This document shows positions 16,317-24,073 of a stretch of 64,000 bases of DNA, in pieces. The notes below the pieces were generated by a model. That model ran no database searches, had not been told where the DNA came from, and was given only the letters and a program-made list of their open reading frames with translations. Source of the DNA: Alkalibacillus almallahensis (GTDB lineage: Bacteria; Bacillota; Bacilli; Bacillales; Alkalibacillaceae); assembly GCF_011761495.1 (NCBI RefSeq), contig NZ_JAASRU010000003.1, positions 156,546-220,545 of the forward strand. Reading direction: 5' to 3'. The first letter of the stretch is position 1, and the number at the start of each line of letters is the position of its first letter. The translations under genes were made by a program, and so were the position numbers.

Positions 16317-18159
16317 AATTTAATATAACAACCTCTTTTCTTTTCCGGCCTGGTATAGGTTTTAATTCTATAATTTTATAATTATTCTTTTCTATCCAAG
16401 ATTTCATATAATCATTAATTTCACCTTTATGTTCAAGAACGTAAGAAATCATGAATTTTGTCCCTTTACTGTTGATTCTATCTGCGAAATTCATAAGTTC
16501 TTGTTCTTGTTGTACATCCCATCCATTAAAACCTCTTTTTCCATCATTATAAGCACCAGTTGTAAAAAGGTATGGAGGGTCCATATAGACAAATGAATAT
16601 TTATCAATTTCACTTTCTAATTCTTTATAATCCTTATAATAAAACTCGTAATGGCTATCTTTTAAAACTCTAGAGAAGCTCACCATTTTTTCGAGTACTT
16701 TATCATTAAACCACCTCATACCTACCGGATTATTAAATTCATATTTACTATTAAACCTTATTTGTTGTTGAAAACCATATAGAATGATTGTAAATAAAAG
16801 ACGAGGATCGCGTTTTTTAAACGGGAGTTCATTATAATAATTTCTAGCTTTTATATAACTTTCAGAGTTGGCTATTTCTAGACCGAATTTCTTTTCTATT
16901 CTTTTTATATACATTAAATAATCATAAGTATCATACTTTTTAAAAGATTCAACTAAATCTTTTATTATCCAATTAGTATCATTGTATATGACTTTATCAT
17001 GTTTCATATTTACACCTACGTTAAAACCACCTCCAAATAAATCAAAAAATTTATCAGATTCATCTGGAATTAATTTTTTAATTTCATCTATTAATCTATA
17101 TTTACTACCAGTATAATTTAACGGTGACTCATAAGTAACATCTGATAAATCTTTCTTTTCAATAAAGTATAGATATTCAAAGTGTTCATTTTTCTTTTTT
17201 GTTTTCCAGTTACTATACTTTTTATAAGATATTTCTTTACATTGATAAGTCTCTTTTTTTCCATACCTCTTTAAACTGGCCTCAATAAATTGTTTTGATA
17301 AAAATCCATCATTATTATAGCTAAGAAGTATATACTTAGCCTTAGTTTTAGCTAATATTTTATCTAATAATATATGCGACTTGTAGTTCTTTGACCAATC
17401 TGACCTCATTGGGGCTGTTTTTCTTGACCCAGTAACAGGACTTATTGTTGGGTTATCGTATAATACCAAAGTTTCTAATAAATGATATTGGGTTCCGTAT
17501 TGGTTTTGAGTATAAGGAGGGTCAAGATATAATACGTCACATTCAACGTCTTCAATAATATCCTCTACTTTTGAATTAAAAAATTCATACTCCATCTTTA
17601 CATCTTTATTAAACGAATCAATCTTAATAAACTCAATATCTTTTACAGCCCTAGGATCCCACTTCTTCAGAAACGCACCATAAACCCCAGCTGTATTAGC
17701 TACTGTAGAAATAGATTCAATTAAACAAGCTAATAAATAACAATACTCATTATAATCTATTAGTTTTTCATTGTACCAATCTTCAATAGTTATTCTAAAA
17801 TAGTCTATTCTGCCAGCATTTTTTTCATTAAAATACATTCTTTCAGATGCTGCTGGTGAATAATTTTTATAGAAAAAACCTTCCACAATATTTTCGTTGC
17901 TATTTAAAAATTCAAACGGATCAAATCCCAGGTTTTTGAAATTCACTTTATTCTCCATTATCCTTCCTCTAGTGTAAGTGGAACACCAAGAAAGTAGATC
18001 ATTAGCTTTAAGGTTAAAGGCATCTTTGAGATAATCTGACACTGAACCCGTACCTGAAAAAGCATCAAAAAAAGTATATCCTTTATCTATCAGGCCTTCA
18101 TTTTCCAAGATCTCATAAATTTCAGTAACTATTGATTCTTTATTTCCAATAAATCGCAT
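16249..18159 (-). CDS. Two-domain DNA adenine methyltransferase (D12 class), type IIS-like
   Basis: A 636-residue protein made of two D12-class N6-adenine methyltransferases in tandem. Domain 1 (about 1-335): RFIGNK at 2-7 (motif X), FDAFSGTG at 31-38 (motif I, SAM binding), DPPY at 213-216 (motif IV, catalytic). Domain 2 (about 345-630): NYTGSK at 348-353, FDLFGGG at 372-378, DPPY at 527-530. The architecture matches M.FokI, where each domain methylates one strand of an asymmetric site, so a type IIS specificity is likely. AAGGAAGGTG is 7 nt before the ATG. The nuclease gene overlaps its end. No controller (C protein) gene is visible. Confidence 0.9.
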   Translation of the reverse strand: MRFIGNKESIVTEIYEILENEGLIDKGYTFFDAFSGTGSVSDYLKDAFNLKANDLLSWCSTYTRGRIMENKVNFKNLGFDPFEFLNSNENIVEGFFYKNYSPAASERMYFNEKNAGRIDYFRITIEDWYNEKLIDYNEYCYLLACLIESISTVANTAGVYGAFLKKWDPRAVKDIEFIKIDSFNKDVKMEYEFFNSKVEDIIEDVECDVLYLDPPYTQNQYGTQYHLLETLVLYDNPTISPVTGSRKTAPMRSDWSKNYKSHILLDKILAKTKAKYILLSYNNDGFLSKQFIEASLKRYGKKETYQCKEISYKKYSNWKTKKKNEHFEYLYFIEKKDLSDVTYESPLNYTGSKYRLIDEIKKLIPDESDKFFDLFGGGFNVGVNMKHDKVIYNDTNWIIKDLVESFKKYDTYDYLMYIKRIEKKFGLEIANSESYIKARNYYNELPFKKRDPRLLFTIILYGFQQQIRFNSKYEFNNPVGMRWFNDKVLEKMVSFSRVLKDSHYEFYYKDYKELESEIDKYSFVYMDPPYLFTTGAYNDGKRGFNGWDVQQEQELMNFADRINSKGTKFMISYVLEHKGEINDYMKSWIEKNNYKIIELKPIPGRKRKEVVILNYELFSKAPLRSEKQFPERGLQV

Positions 18160-18833
18160 TCAATTGCACCTTCCTTGTTGTAAATAACTACTTGTGAGTA
18201 AATACATTATTTAAATTGCTTTAATCTAACCATCTCTTAAGTACACTTGAATAAGAAGCGAAATTTAAATAAGTATATTTACAAAAGAAACGATAGATAA
18301 TAAAAGTTTAGCATAACAAACTTAGTTTTTCTCATTAATAAATTATGTAGATATGTAATAAACTTTCAAGTGTTCAATTATGTTAACTTAATAAATTTTA
18401 ACACGAGGTTATAGTCCGATAAAACGCACTAATCCGAAATTAACATACATACTATCATGCATAATTGGTTATATTTACACACACAGAATAGTACAAGATA
18501 GTTTAGGCTCAATATTTGAGCAACATAAAATGCTATTGAAATGGTAATAGAATGGCCCTATTATAAGAAACATTGAACCCCCATGCGTTGTATTTTATCG
18601 ATATCGAAAAATCTTAATGTATCGAAATTTAGAGCAGTTCTAATTTCGATGAAAGAGACATCAATACTTAAAATCAAGCCCTTTCAAACAGTTATGAACC
18701 GCACGAAAAATGCACAATTTAATTCTATTTTATTGATTAATTTCTGAAATAAGCTTAATTAATAACCAACCTATAGTCTGTTTTTTCAAAGCTTTGGTTT
18801 ATTAATATATTTTTTTAATTAACTATTATCCAT
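18160..18833. other. Intergenic, about 0.7 kb without a gene
   Basis: AT-rich stretch upstream of the methyltransferase; it should contain the RM promoter, which I could not pin down. At 18675-18745 there is weak resemblance to the region around the alcohol dehydrogenase terminator (19973-20045), suggesting another decayed duplicate. No frame with a ribosome binding site. Confidence 0.5.
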
Positions 18834-18882
18834 TAAAAAAAGCGCAGTACCTTTACCACTCTACCTGGCAAGTACTGCGCTT
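18834..18882 (-). terminator. Terminator of the LysM-3D protein gene
   Basis: Perfect 11-bp stem (arms 18840-18850 and 18872-18882) followed on the minus strand by TTTTTT. It lies 45 bp after the stop codon. Confidence 0.85.
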
Positions 18883-18926
18883 CTTAAAAACTCTTAACTA
18901 TTCTCTTCGATTGTTAGATCGAGTGA

Positions 18927-19754
18927 TTACTCAATGATTGTTACATCGACTGTGCGGACGCCCCACTCGTATGCTTCACTTTTGTTTGGTACGTGTACGT
19001 CAATCTTGTTGCCGTTAATAGCGCCACCAGTATCTGCAGCAATAGCAGTACCATAGCCTTCAACGTGAACTTTTGTACCTAATGGAATCACGTCTGGATC
19101 AACAGCGATTACTTTCTTGTTTGGATTAGCATTTAGGTCGACGCCAGTTGCTGTCACACCTGTGCATCCTGCGCAATCAGCTGTATAGGCTGTTGCTGAT
19201 ACTGAGATTGTTCGTCCTTCTGGGTCATTCTGTGAAGAAGACTGTTCTTCTGACGATTCATTATTGTTGCTAGATGTGTGTTGAACGTCATCTGATGTGT
19301 CTTGTTCAGCTGTTTCCTGAGATTGACTAGATTCATTGGATGAACTGTCAGCTGATGCAGACGTTGATTCATTTGTACTTTGTTGTACATTAGCACCATC
19401 TAGATTAAGTTCTTGTCCAACGATAATGAGATCTGAATTAAGCTCGTTCCATTGCTTAAGTTCATTTACCGATACACCATGTTCTTGACCGATGGCGAAT
19501 AATGTATCGCCACTCTCAACTGTATATGATTCAACAGCATTGGAATTATCAAGCTCTAGCGTTTGACTAGGATAGATTGTCGTTGTATCTAAATCGTTTA
19601 TATCAACTATATTTTCTACTGTTGTGCTATTTTCTTTTGCGATGCCCCAAAGCGTATCGCCTGATTCTACTTCATAACCTGCTGCAGATGCTGTAGTTGC
19701 TGTAGCGCCCGCAATAATAACACCTGTAGCAATTGAAGCTACTAGTTTTTTCAT
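18927..19754 (-). CDS. Secreted LysM-3D domain protein, YocH-like
   Basis: A 275-residue exported protein: signal peptide (residues 1-24, cleavage near ASAAG), two LysM peptidoglycan-binding repeats (about 26-70 and 71-116, each with VESGDTL), a Ser/Gln/Asn-rich linker (about 118-180), and a C-terminal 3D domain (about 185-275) with VSATAYTADCAGCTGVTATG and the Asp residues in VDPDVIPLGTKV and ADTGGAI. The 3D fold is shared with lytic transglycosylases. In B. subtilis yocH is a target of the WalR regulator, encoded at 48.7 kb here; upstream I see TGTAAC, TGTCAC and TGTTAT hexamers (19792-19822) but not the exact 5-bp spacing. GGAGGG is 8 nt from the ATG. Confidence 0.88.
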   Translation of the reverse strand: MKKLVASIATGVIIAGATATTASAAGYEVESGDTLWGIAKENSTTVENIVDINDLDTTTIYPSQTLELDNSNAVESYTVESGDTLFAIGQEHGVSVNELKQWNELNSDLIIVGQELNLDGANVQQSTNESTSASADSSSNESSQSQETAEQDTSDDVQHTSSNNNESSEEQSSSQNDPEGRTISVSATAYTADCAGCTGVTATGVDLNANPNKKVIAVDPDVIPLGTKVHVEGYGTAIAADTGGAINGNKIDVHVPNKSEAYEWGVRTVDVTIIE

Positions 19755-19962
19755 GGGTGTTTCCCTCCTTTAATGTCTTACAAGCCACATCATAACACGT
19801 TGTGACAGGCTTTGTGGTTACAGGCGCGTTAAGTGTTTATGACGAGATTTTTCCAATAAGCCAATTCTATCTCGAAGTATTAACAACATATTTCAACAAT
19901 CTTTTTCACTGTAATACTTGATAATTTTCTGATTTGTATAACAACTCACTTCCCCACTCGCA

Positions 19963-20009
19963 TAAAAAAATACACCTTCCAAACAGCTATGAACTGCTTG
20001 AAAGGTGTA
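19963..20009 (-). terminator. Terminator after the alcohol dehydrogenase relic
   Basis: Hairpin 19971-20009 made of an outer ACACCTT/AAGGTGT stem and an inner CAAACAG/CTGCTTG stem around a 7-nt loop, followed on the minus strand by TTTTTTT. Confidence 0.8.
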
Positions 20010-20024
20010 AAGTCCACCTCTATT

Positions 20025-20810
20025 TTATCGGTTGATTTTTAGTATAGGTTTAATTGTCTCACCATTTTTAGAGTTTTCAAAGGCTTGGTTAATGTTTTCA
20101 AAGTCATAGAATTTAACCAGTTTATCGAACGGGAATTGTCCTGCTTTGTAGTATTCAACTAAATCTGGAATGAAGACATTGGGTACTGAATCACCTTCAA
20201 TGACCCCGACCATTGTTTTTCCTTCAGCCATTAAGTCATTATGCACGTCGATATCCATTTCTGGCGTCACACCCACGATCGCCGATACACCTAGGGGACG
20301 TAATGCTTGTAAACTCTGGCGAACAACTTCCGGAACACCTGTCGTTTCCACTGCATAAGTCGTGCCGCCGTTAGTTAATTCTTTAATCTCTTCTAAGACA
20401 TCAACTTTTGAACCATTTAAGGTATGTGTTGCACCAAGCTCTTTTGCTAGCTCCAGTCGTGAATCGTGCACATCAACAGCAATAATCTTTTTACAACCAA
20501 CTAATTTAGCCGCCATGATTGCACTTAAACCAACTGCTCCTGCTCCATAAATCGTAATAGCCGAACCGAACTCTGGCTTAATGCAATTCAGAACATTACC
20601 TGCTCCTGTTTGAATCCCACATCCCAAAGGCCCTAATAACGCTAGATCCACATCTTGATCGACTTTGACAACATTACGCTCGTGAGCAACGGCATATGTA
20701 CCAAATGACGATTGGCCAAAGAATGTTGAAAGTGGTTGACCATCTTTAGATAAACGATGTGTCGAATCATCATGTGTACCACCGAAATTTAATTCATTGA
20801 ACGTTTCACA
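20025..20810 (-). pseudogene. Zinc-type alcohol dehydrogenase lacking its N-terminus
   Basis: From about codon 110 onward this is a medium-chain dehydrogenase: CETFNELNFGG, FFGQSSFGTYAVAHERNVVK, then the NAD-binding GAGAVGLSAIMAAKL and ending KPILKINR. The frame is open to 20810 but starts after a stop and lacks the first 110 or so residues, including the catalytic-zinc Cys and His. An internal Met at 20651 could start a 208-residue fragment, but there is no ribosome binding site and it could not be active. The relatives with this CxxFxELNFGG region are aryl-alcohol dehydrogenases. Confidence 0.8.
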
Positions 20811-20976
20811 TCATTAACATCTCTATTTAACCATTAAATGCGACTCGCTCATTGTAATTGATATGATATAACCTTTGCATTATTGATCATTTTCATTCGC
20901 TAGTGATTCCGTTCACTGTATAGATTCCTTACCCTTGTCAAAAACTATATGTAAATCACCAAGGAGGAGATCATCA

Positions 20977-21129
20977 ATGAGTGGAAAACCCAAAGGACCA
21001 AAACAGCAGGAAAAACCAGACTTACCAAAGAGTCCGAAACAGCCGTATGGTAAACCCATGCAAGGCTCACACAAGGTAAAACAGAAAAATCATACACGGC
21101 AAAAACAAAAAACAGACCATGATATGTAG
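20977..21129 (+). CDS. sspP: Small acid-soluble spore protein P
   Basis: A 50-residue basic protein. The end GSHKVKQKNHTRQKQKTDHDM matches the SspP signature (GSxKVKxxNHTRQKxxxxHDM). AAGGAGG is 8 nt before the ATG at 20977; a longer in-frame start at 20935 lacks one. SspP is a minor spore protein made late in the forespore. A terminator follows. Two partial copies occur in this window: a 3' piece at 22023 and a 5' piece at 27042. Confidence 0.87.
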   Translation: MSGKPKGPKQQEKPDLPKSPKQPYGKPMQGSHKVKQKNHTRQKQKTDHDM

Positions 21130-21180
21130 ACTTTAAAGAAAAAAGTCCAATTCACATAAACATGCTCATTCTCCATGAAG

Positions 21181-21219
21181 CAATCCCGTAAGACGTTAAT
21201 GGTCATACGGGATTGTTTC
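21181..21219 (+). terminator. Terminator of sspP
   Basis: Perfect 10-bp stem (arms 21181-21190 and 21206-21215) followed by TTTCTTT. Confidence 0.82.
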
Positions 21220-21398
21220 TTTGAATTTGATTATGTCATGAAGACGTTCTGCATGTACTTATCCTTTGACCAGTAGAGAATAAAGTAAAGGATATCAACC
21301 ACAATAAATAATAGAAATTGGACATCTGATTTTTTATTTTAATCAGGAAGCATGAACCCAAGATATATTAAGCAACTTTTGAAAAGAGGGGGATGATT

Positions 21399-22010
21399 TT
21401 GGATTTCAATTTCATATGGAAGGCTGTCCTCGTCGTCGTAGGGGGAATAATGATTTTGCGGTTAGCAGGAAGAAAATCCATATCACAGCTTACGGTTGCC
21501 CAGACTGTCATGATGATCGCTATTGGTTCATTGATTATTCAACCTGTTGGCGACAGAAGTATTTGGATTACCATGGTGAGTACAATTCTCATGGTAGGTA
21601 CACTTCTCTTAGTTGAGTATGTCGTTTTGAAATCGGATGTCCTTGAGACGTTTATTTATGGAAAATCACTTACAGTAGTCGAAAACGGCCAAATTAATGA
21701 AAGCAATTTAAAAAAACTACGGCTATCAGTTGATATGCTTGAAATGCGAATGAGACAACAAAATATCCAACATATAAGTGATATACAATGGGCTACTATA
21801 GAACCGAACGGTCAGCTAGGATATATGCTAAAAACTGATAACCAATATGCTACTAAACAGGATATTCAGATGCTCAAATCGCTAATTGAATCAAATCAAC
21901 CTCATCCTCAGAATGGAAACTCAGCAACTCAACCAAATACGCAAGATAACATATTTACTGAGGTCAAAGACAGGAAGCATAAACAACAGCCTAAAAAGAA
22001 TCTGGATTAA
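21399..22010 (+). CDS. DUF421 family membrane protein, YetF-like
   Basis: A 203-residue protein. Three N-terminal membrane segments lead into the conserved core AGRKSISQLTVAQTVMMIAI, then GKSLTVVENGQINESNLKKL, characteristic of DUF421. The C-terminal 40 residues are hydrophilic and Gln-rich. The family has been linked to spore membranes and small-molecule exclusion, but no mechanism is settled. I chose the TTG at 21399 (GAGGGG about 7 nt upstream) over the ATG at 21393, which touches that ribosome binding site. Confidence 0.82.
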   Translation: MDFNFIWKAVLVVVGGIMILRLAGRKSISQLTVAQTVMMIAIGSLIIQPVGDRSIWITMVSTILMVGTLLLVEYVVLKSDVLETFIYGKSLTVVENGQINESNLKKLRLSVDMLEMRMRQQNIQHISDIQWATIEPNGQLGYMLKTDNQYATKQDIQMLKSLIESNQPHPQNGNSATQPNTQDNIFTEVKDRKHKQQPKKNLD

Positions 22011-22022
22011 GAGCAATGATCT

Positions 22023-22097
22023 GGTAAACCCATGCAAGAATCACACAAAGTCAAACAGCAAAATCATACACGCCAAAAACAAAAATCGGATCATGAA
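22023..22097 (+). pseudogene. 3' fragment of a second sspP copy
   Basis: In frame GKPMQESHKVKQQNHTRQKQ matches the last 25 codons of sspP at 20977. The first 25 codons and the stop codon are missing. It starts 13 bp after the DUF421 stop. Its own terminator, also a copy of the sspP terminator, follows at 22134. Confidence 0.8.
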
Positions 22098-22133
22098 AAA
22101 ATCTTGGTTCACATTAAAATGTACTTACTACAC

Positions 22134-22182
22134 AAAACAAATCCCGCGCGAGCATTTACGTCGTACGGGATTTGTTTTGTAG
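22134..22182 (+). terminator. Terminator hairpin copied with the sspP fragment
   Basis: Perfect 13-bp stem (arms 22134-22146 and 22166-22178), T-rich downstream, similar in stem and loop to the sspP terminator at 21181. It now serves DUF421. Confidence 0.85.
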
Positions 22183-22233
22183 ATTCGATTGTGCCGAATG
22201 ATCGACTTAAAGCCAACTAAGTCCATTTGTTCA

Positions 22234-23244
22234 TTAATTTGAACCTAATGCTTCACCTGTTATCAACTCATATAATTCTTCTGATTCTTCCTTATCTAAC
22301 TCCGCGTAATCGCCATTGTCCGTGTTAATTACATCGATCCTATCTTGTTGAGGATGAATCCAAATTCTATAGTCGTCTAAAACGTAGTTCGGTGGATATT
22401 GCATGTCGACATCACTCGTTCCGTCCCAAACCGCATTTTCTAAAAGTTCTCGGATCTGTTTTGTTTTCTCTCCACTTAATGACGATAAACCTTCAAATTG
22501 TTTGATCTGGTTTTGGAGAAAAGGATGTTTATCTGCAGATCCTACTTCATACCTTTCAAATGAATTGGCAATTTTGATCATCTCATCACGTTGAACAGGA
22601 TCTTCTATCGATCGGATCGAGAGTTGAATCATTAAACCATCGCTCTCCCAAGCGATTATTTGTCCTGGTCGGTCACTTGGGGTCTCATAATATTTAGCTT
22701 CAATCCCATTATCGAGCGTCACCCGTTCATCATAATCTTCAATTTCTTCGTATGAGACGTGTTCAGACTTATGTGAAAAACTAACATCCATTTTCCTCAC
22801 TGGATCTGTATGCGAATAATAGACAACTTCGGGTACCAAGTAGTCAGGATTATCCTCTTGTGTATAGACAATTTCACTATCTTGGATTTCTCGAGATCCT
22901 AAATAAAGATGATCGTACTCCACATCATGTATGTCGAATGGGGCATAAGTCGGTAAATAAAAGGCTCGATCAAATTTTTCAAGTTCAGGAATCTCAACAG
23001 ATTTTTCATCCCCTGTAAAGAAGGCGTCCATATTTGGAAAAAAGAAAATAATGAAAGCTAAAAAGATGACCACAAATGAACCGCCGATTGCTACAATAGA
23101 TTGGCGGTTTTGCTGCCACCAACTTTGTCGCTCATGCTTTTCTGCATCTTCCATAATAGCTTGATGGATGTCGTCTCTCTTTCCAGGTTCTATTTGTTTA
23201 CTTGGCATGGACTTTAAAAGTTCATCAAGATTCTTATTGTTCAC
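22234..23244 (-). CDS. Membrane-anchored anti-sigma factor
   Basis: A 336-residue protein: cytoplasmic N-terminal 45 residues (sigma-binding region expected), a single membrane helix (about residues 45-66, SIVAIGGSFVVIFLAFIIFFF), and a large extracytoplasmic domain. The topology and its place directly after an ECF sigma gene fit the RsiX-like anti-sigma factors. The start is GTG at 23244, with GGAGGTG 6 nt upstream; it overlaps the sigma gene by 11 bp, so the two are translationally coupled, giving near equal amounts. Confidence 0.8.
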   Translation of the reverse strand: MNNKNLDELLKSMPSKQIEPGKRDDIHQAIMEDAEKHERQSWWQQNRQSIVAIGGSFVVIFLAFIIFFFPNMDAFFTGDEKSVEIPELEKFDRAFYLPTYAPFDIHDVEYDHLYLGSREIQDSEIVYTQEDNPDYLVPEVVYYSHTDPVRKMDVSFSHKSEHVSYEEIEDYDERVTLDNGIEAKYYETPSDRPGQIIAWESDGLMIQLSIRSIEDPVQRDEMIKIANSFERYEVGSADKHPFLQNQIKQFEGLSSLSGEKTKQIRELLENAVWDGTSDVDMQYPPNYVLDDYRIWIHPQQDRIDVINTDNGDYAELDKEESEELYELITGEALGSN

Positions 23245-23749
23245 GCGGATCACCTCCGATCTCTTGTGCTAAGCTTTGTTTGGCTCGGTGATATGTAGAC
23301 CTTACTTTATTTTCTGTCCAATTTAGAACATCCGTCGTTTCTATAACACTTAACTCTTTTATTCCTCTTAATATAAGCACATCCCTAAAGGCAGGCTTAA
23401 GCGATTGGATCGCTTGATAAACGACTTGTTTTTCTTCGTCTAATTCAAGCTCATGTTCTGGCGTTCTCTCTGTTTTGGGTTCATGATTCGTTTCGAATGG
23501 AATGATGCTTTTCCATTTCTGTCTTTGTCTTTTTCGGATTTCATCGATGGAAATGTTCCGAGCAATACTGTACAACCAGGTTTTCGGATTAGCGTCGCCA
23601 TTAAAGAAATCCAAACCTTTATAAGCCCGAATAAACACTTCCTGCAACAAATCCTCCACATCCGCTTCTCCAACTCTATAAAGTAAGAAACTATAGAGCT
23701 CATCACTATAGAGTTCATACCAAACTGAGATCAGTGTCGTTTTTTGCAT
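23234..23749 (-). CDS. ECF sigma factor, SigX-like
   Basis: A 171-residue sigma factor with region 2 (VEDLLQEVFIRAYKGLDFF, then TWLYSIARNISIDEIRKR for -10 recognition) and region 4 (AIQSLKPAFRDVLILRGIKE, then the helix-turn-helix ENKVRSTYHRAKQSL for -35 recognition). It directs RNA polymerase to envelope-stress promoters. Together with the anti-sigma at 22234 it resembles B. subtilis SigX/RsiX, but I would not name it on sequence alone. GGGGGA is 6 nt before the ATG. A candidate self-regulated promoter is at 23787. Confidence 0.88.
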   Translation of the reverse strand: MQKTTLISVWYELYSDELYSFLLYRVGEADVEDLLQEVFIRAYKGLDFFNGDANPKTWLYSIARNISIDEIRKRQRQKWKSIIPFETNHEPKTERTPEHELELDEEKQVVYQAIQSLKPAFRDVLILRGIKELSVIETTDVLNWTENKVRSTYHRAKQSLAQEIGGDPREQ

Positions 23750-23786
23750 GAGCTGTCCCCCATTTTACGTTCTATATCATTAGACG

Positions 23787-23815
23787 AATACGCTTCCAAG
23801 ATATCGCAACGTTCA
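23787..23815 (-). promoter_or_regulatory. Candidate ECF-type autoregulatory promoter
   Basis: Reading leftward, TGAACG (23810-23815), 17-base spacer, CGTATT (23787-23792), 38 bp before the sigma ATG. The AAC-type -35 and CGT-type -10 fit ECF promoters, which usually drive their own operon. Confidence 0.45.
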
Positions 23816-23901
23816 AAAATTCATTTTAATCATTGTATATTTTTTCATACTGTCAAAGAAAGAGGAAGCATGACATTGACTGAAAAAGATGGACATCAGA
23901 C

Positions 23902-23938
23902 AAAAAAACGCCTCTTCAAGCCATCGTTCCTGAAGAGG
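23902..23938 (-). terminator. Terminator of the coat protein gene
   Basis: Perfect 8-bp stem (CCTCTTCA at 23911 and TGAAGAGG at 23931) with a T-run on the minus strand. It lies 136 bp past the stop of the coat gene. The intervening part of this 324-bp gap shows nothing else. Confidence 0.75.
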
Positions 23939-24073
23939 AGATAAAGTGATTGAGTCGTTATAGATTAACAATTGCGTGTATTATTGTTGCTAGTTGTGAT
24001 GTTATTATGACTTGCTCTGTCACGTGAAGCCGTCAAAGATTTATCATTATTTCTTTTTTGTCCTGAAATGCCA

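Noticed and set aside
19792..19822. Possible WalR box before the LysM-3D gene.
   Set aside because: TGT-type hexamers are present but spaced by 4 and 9 rather than 5 bases, so not a match to the consensus.
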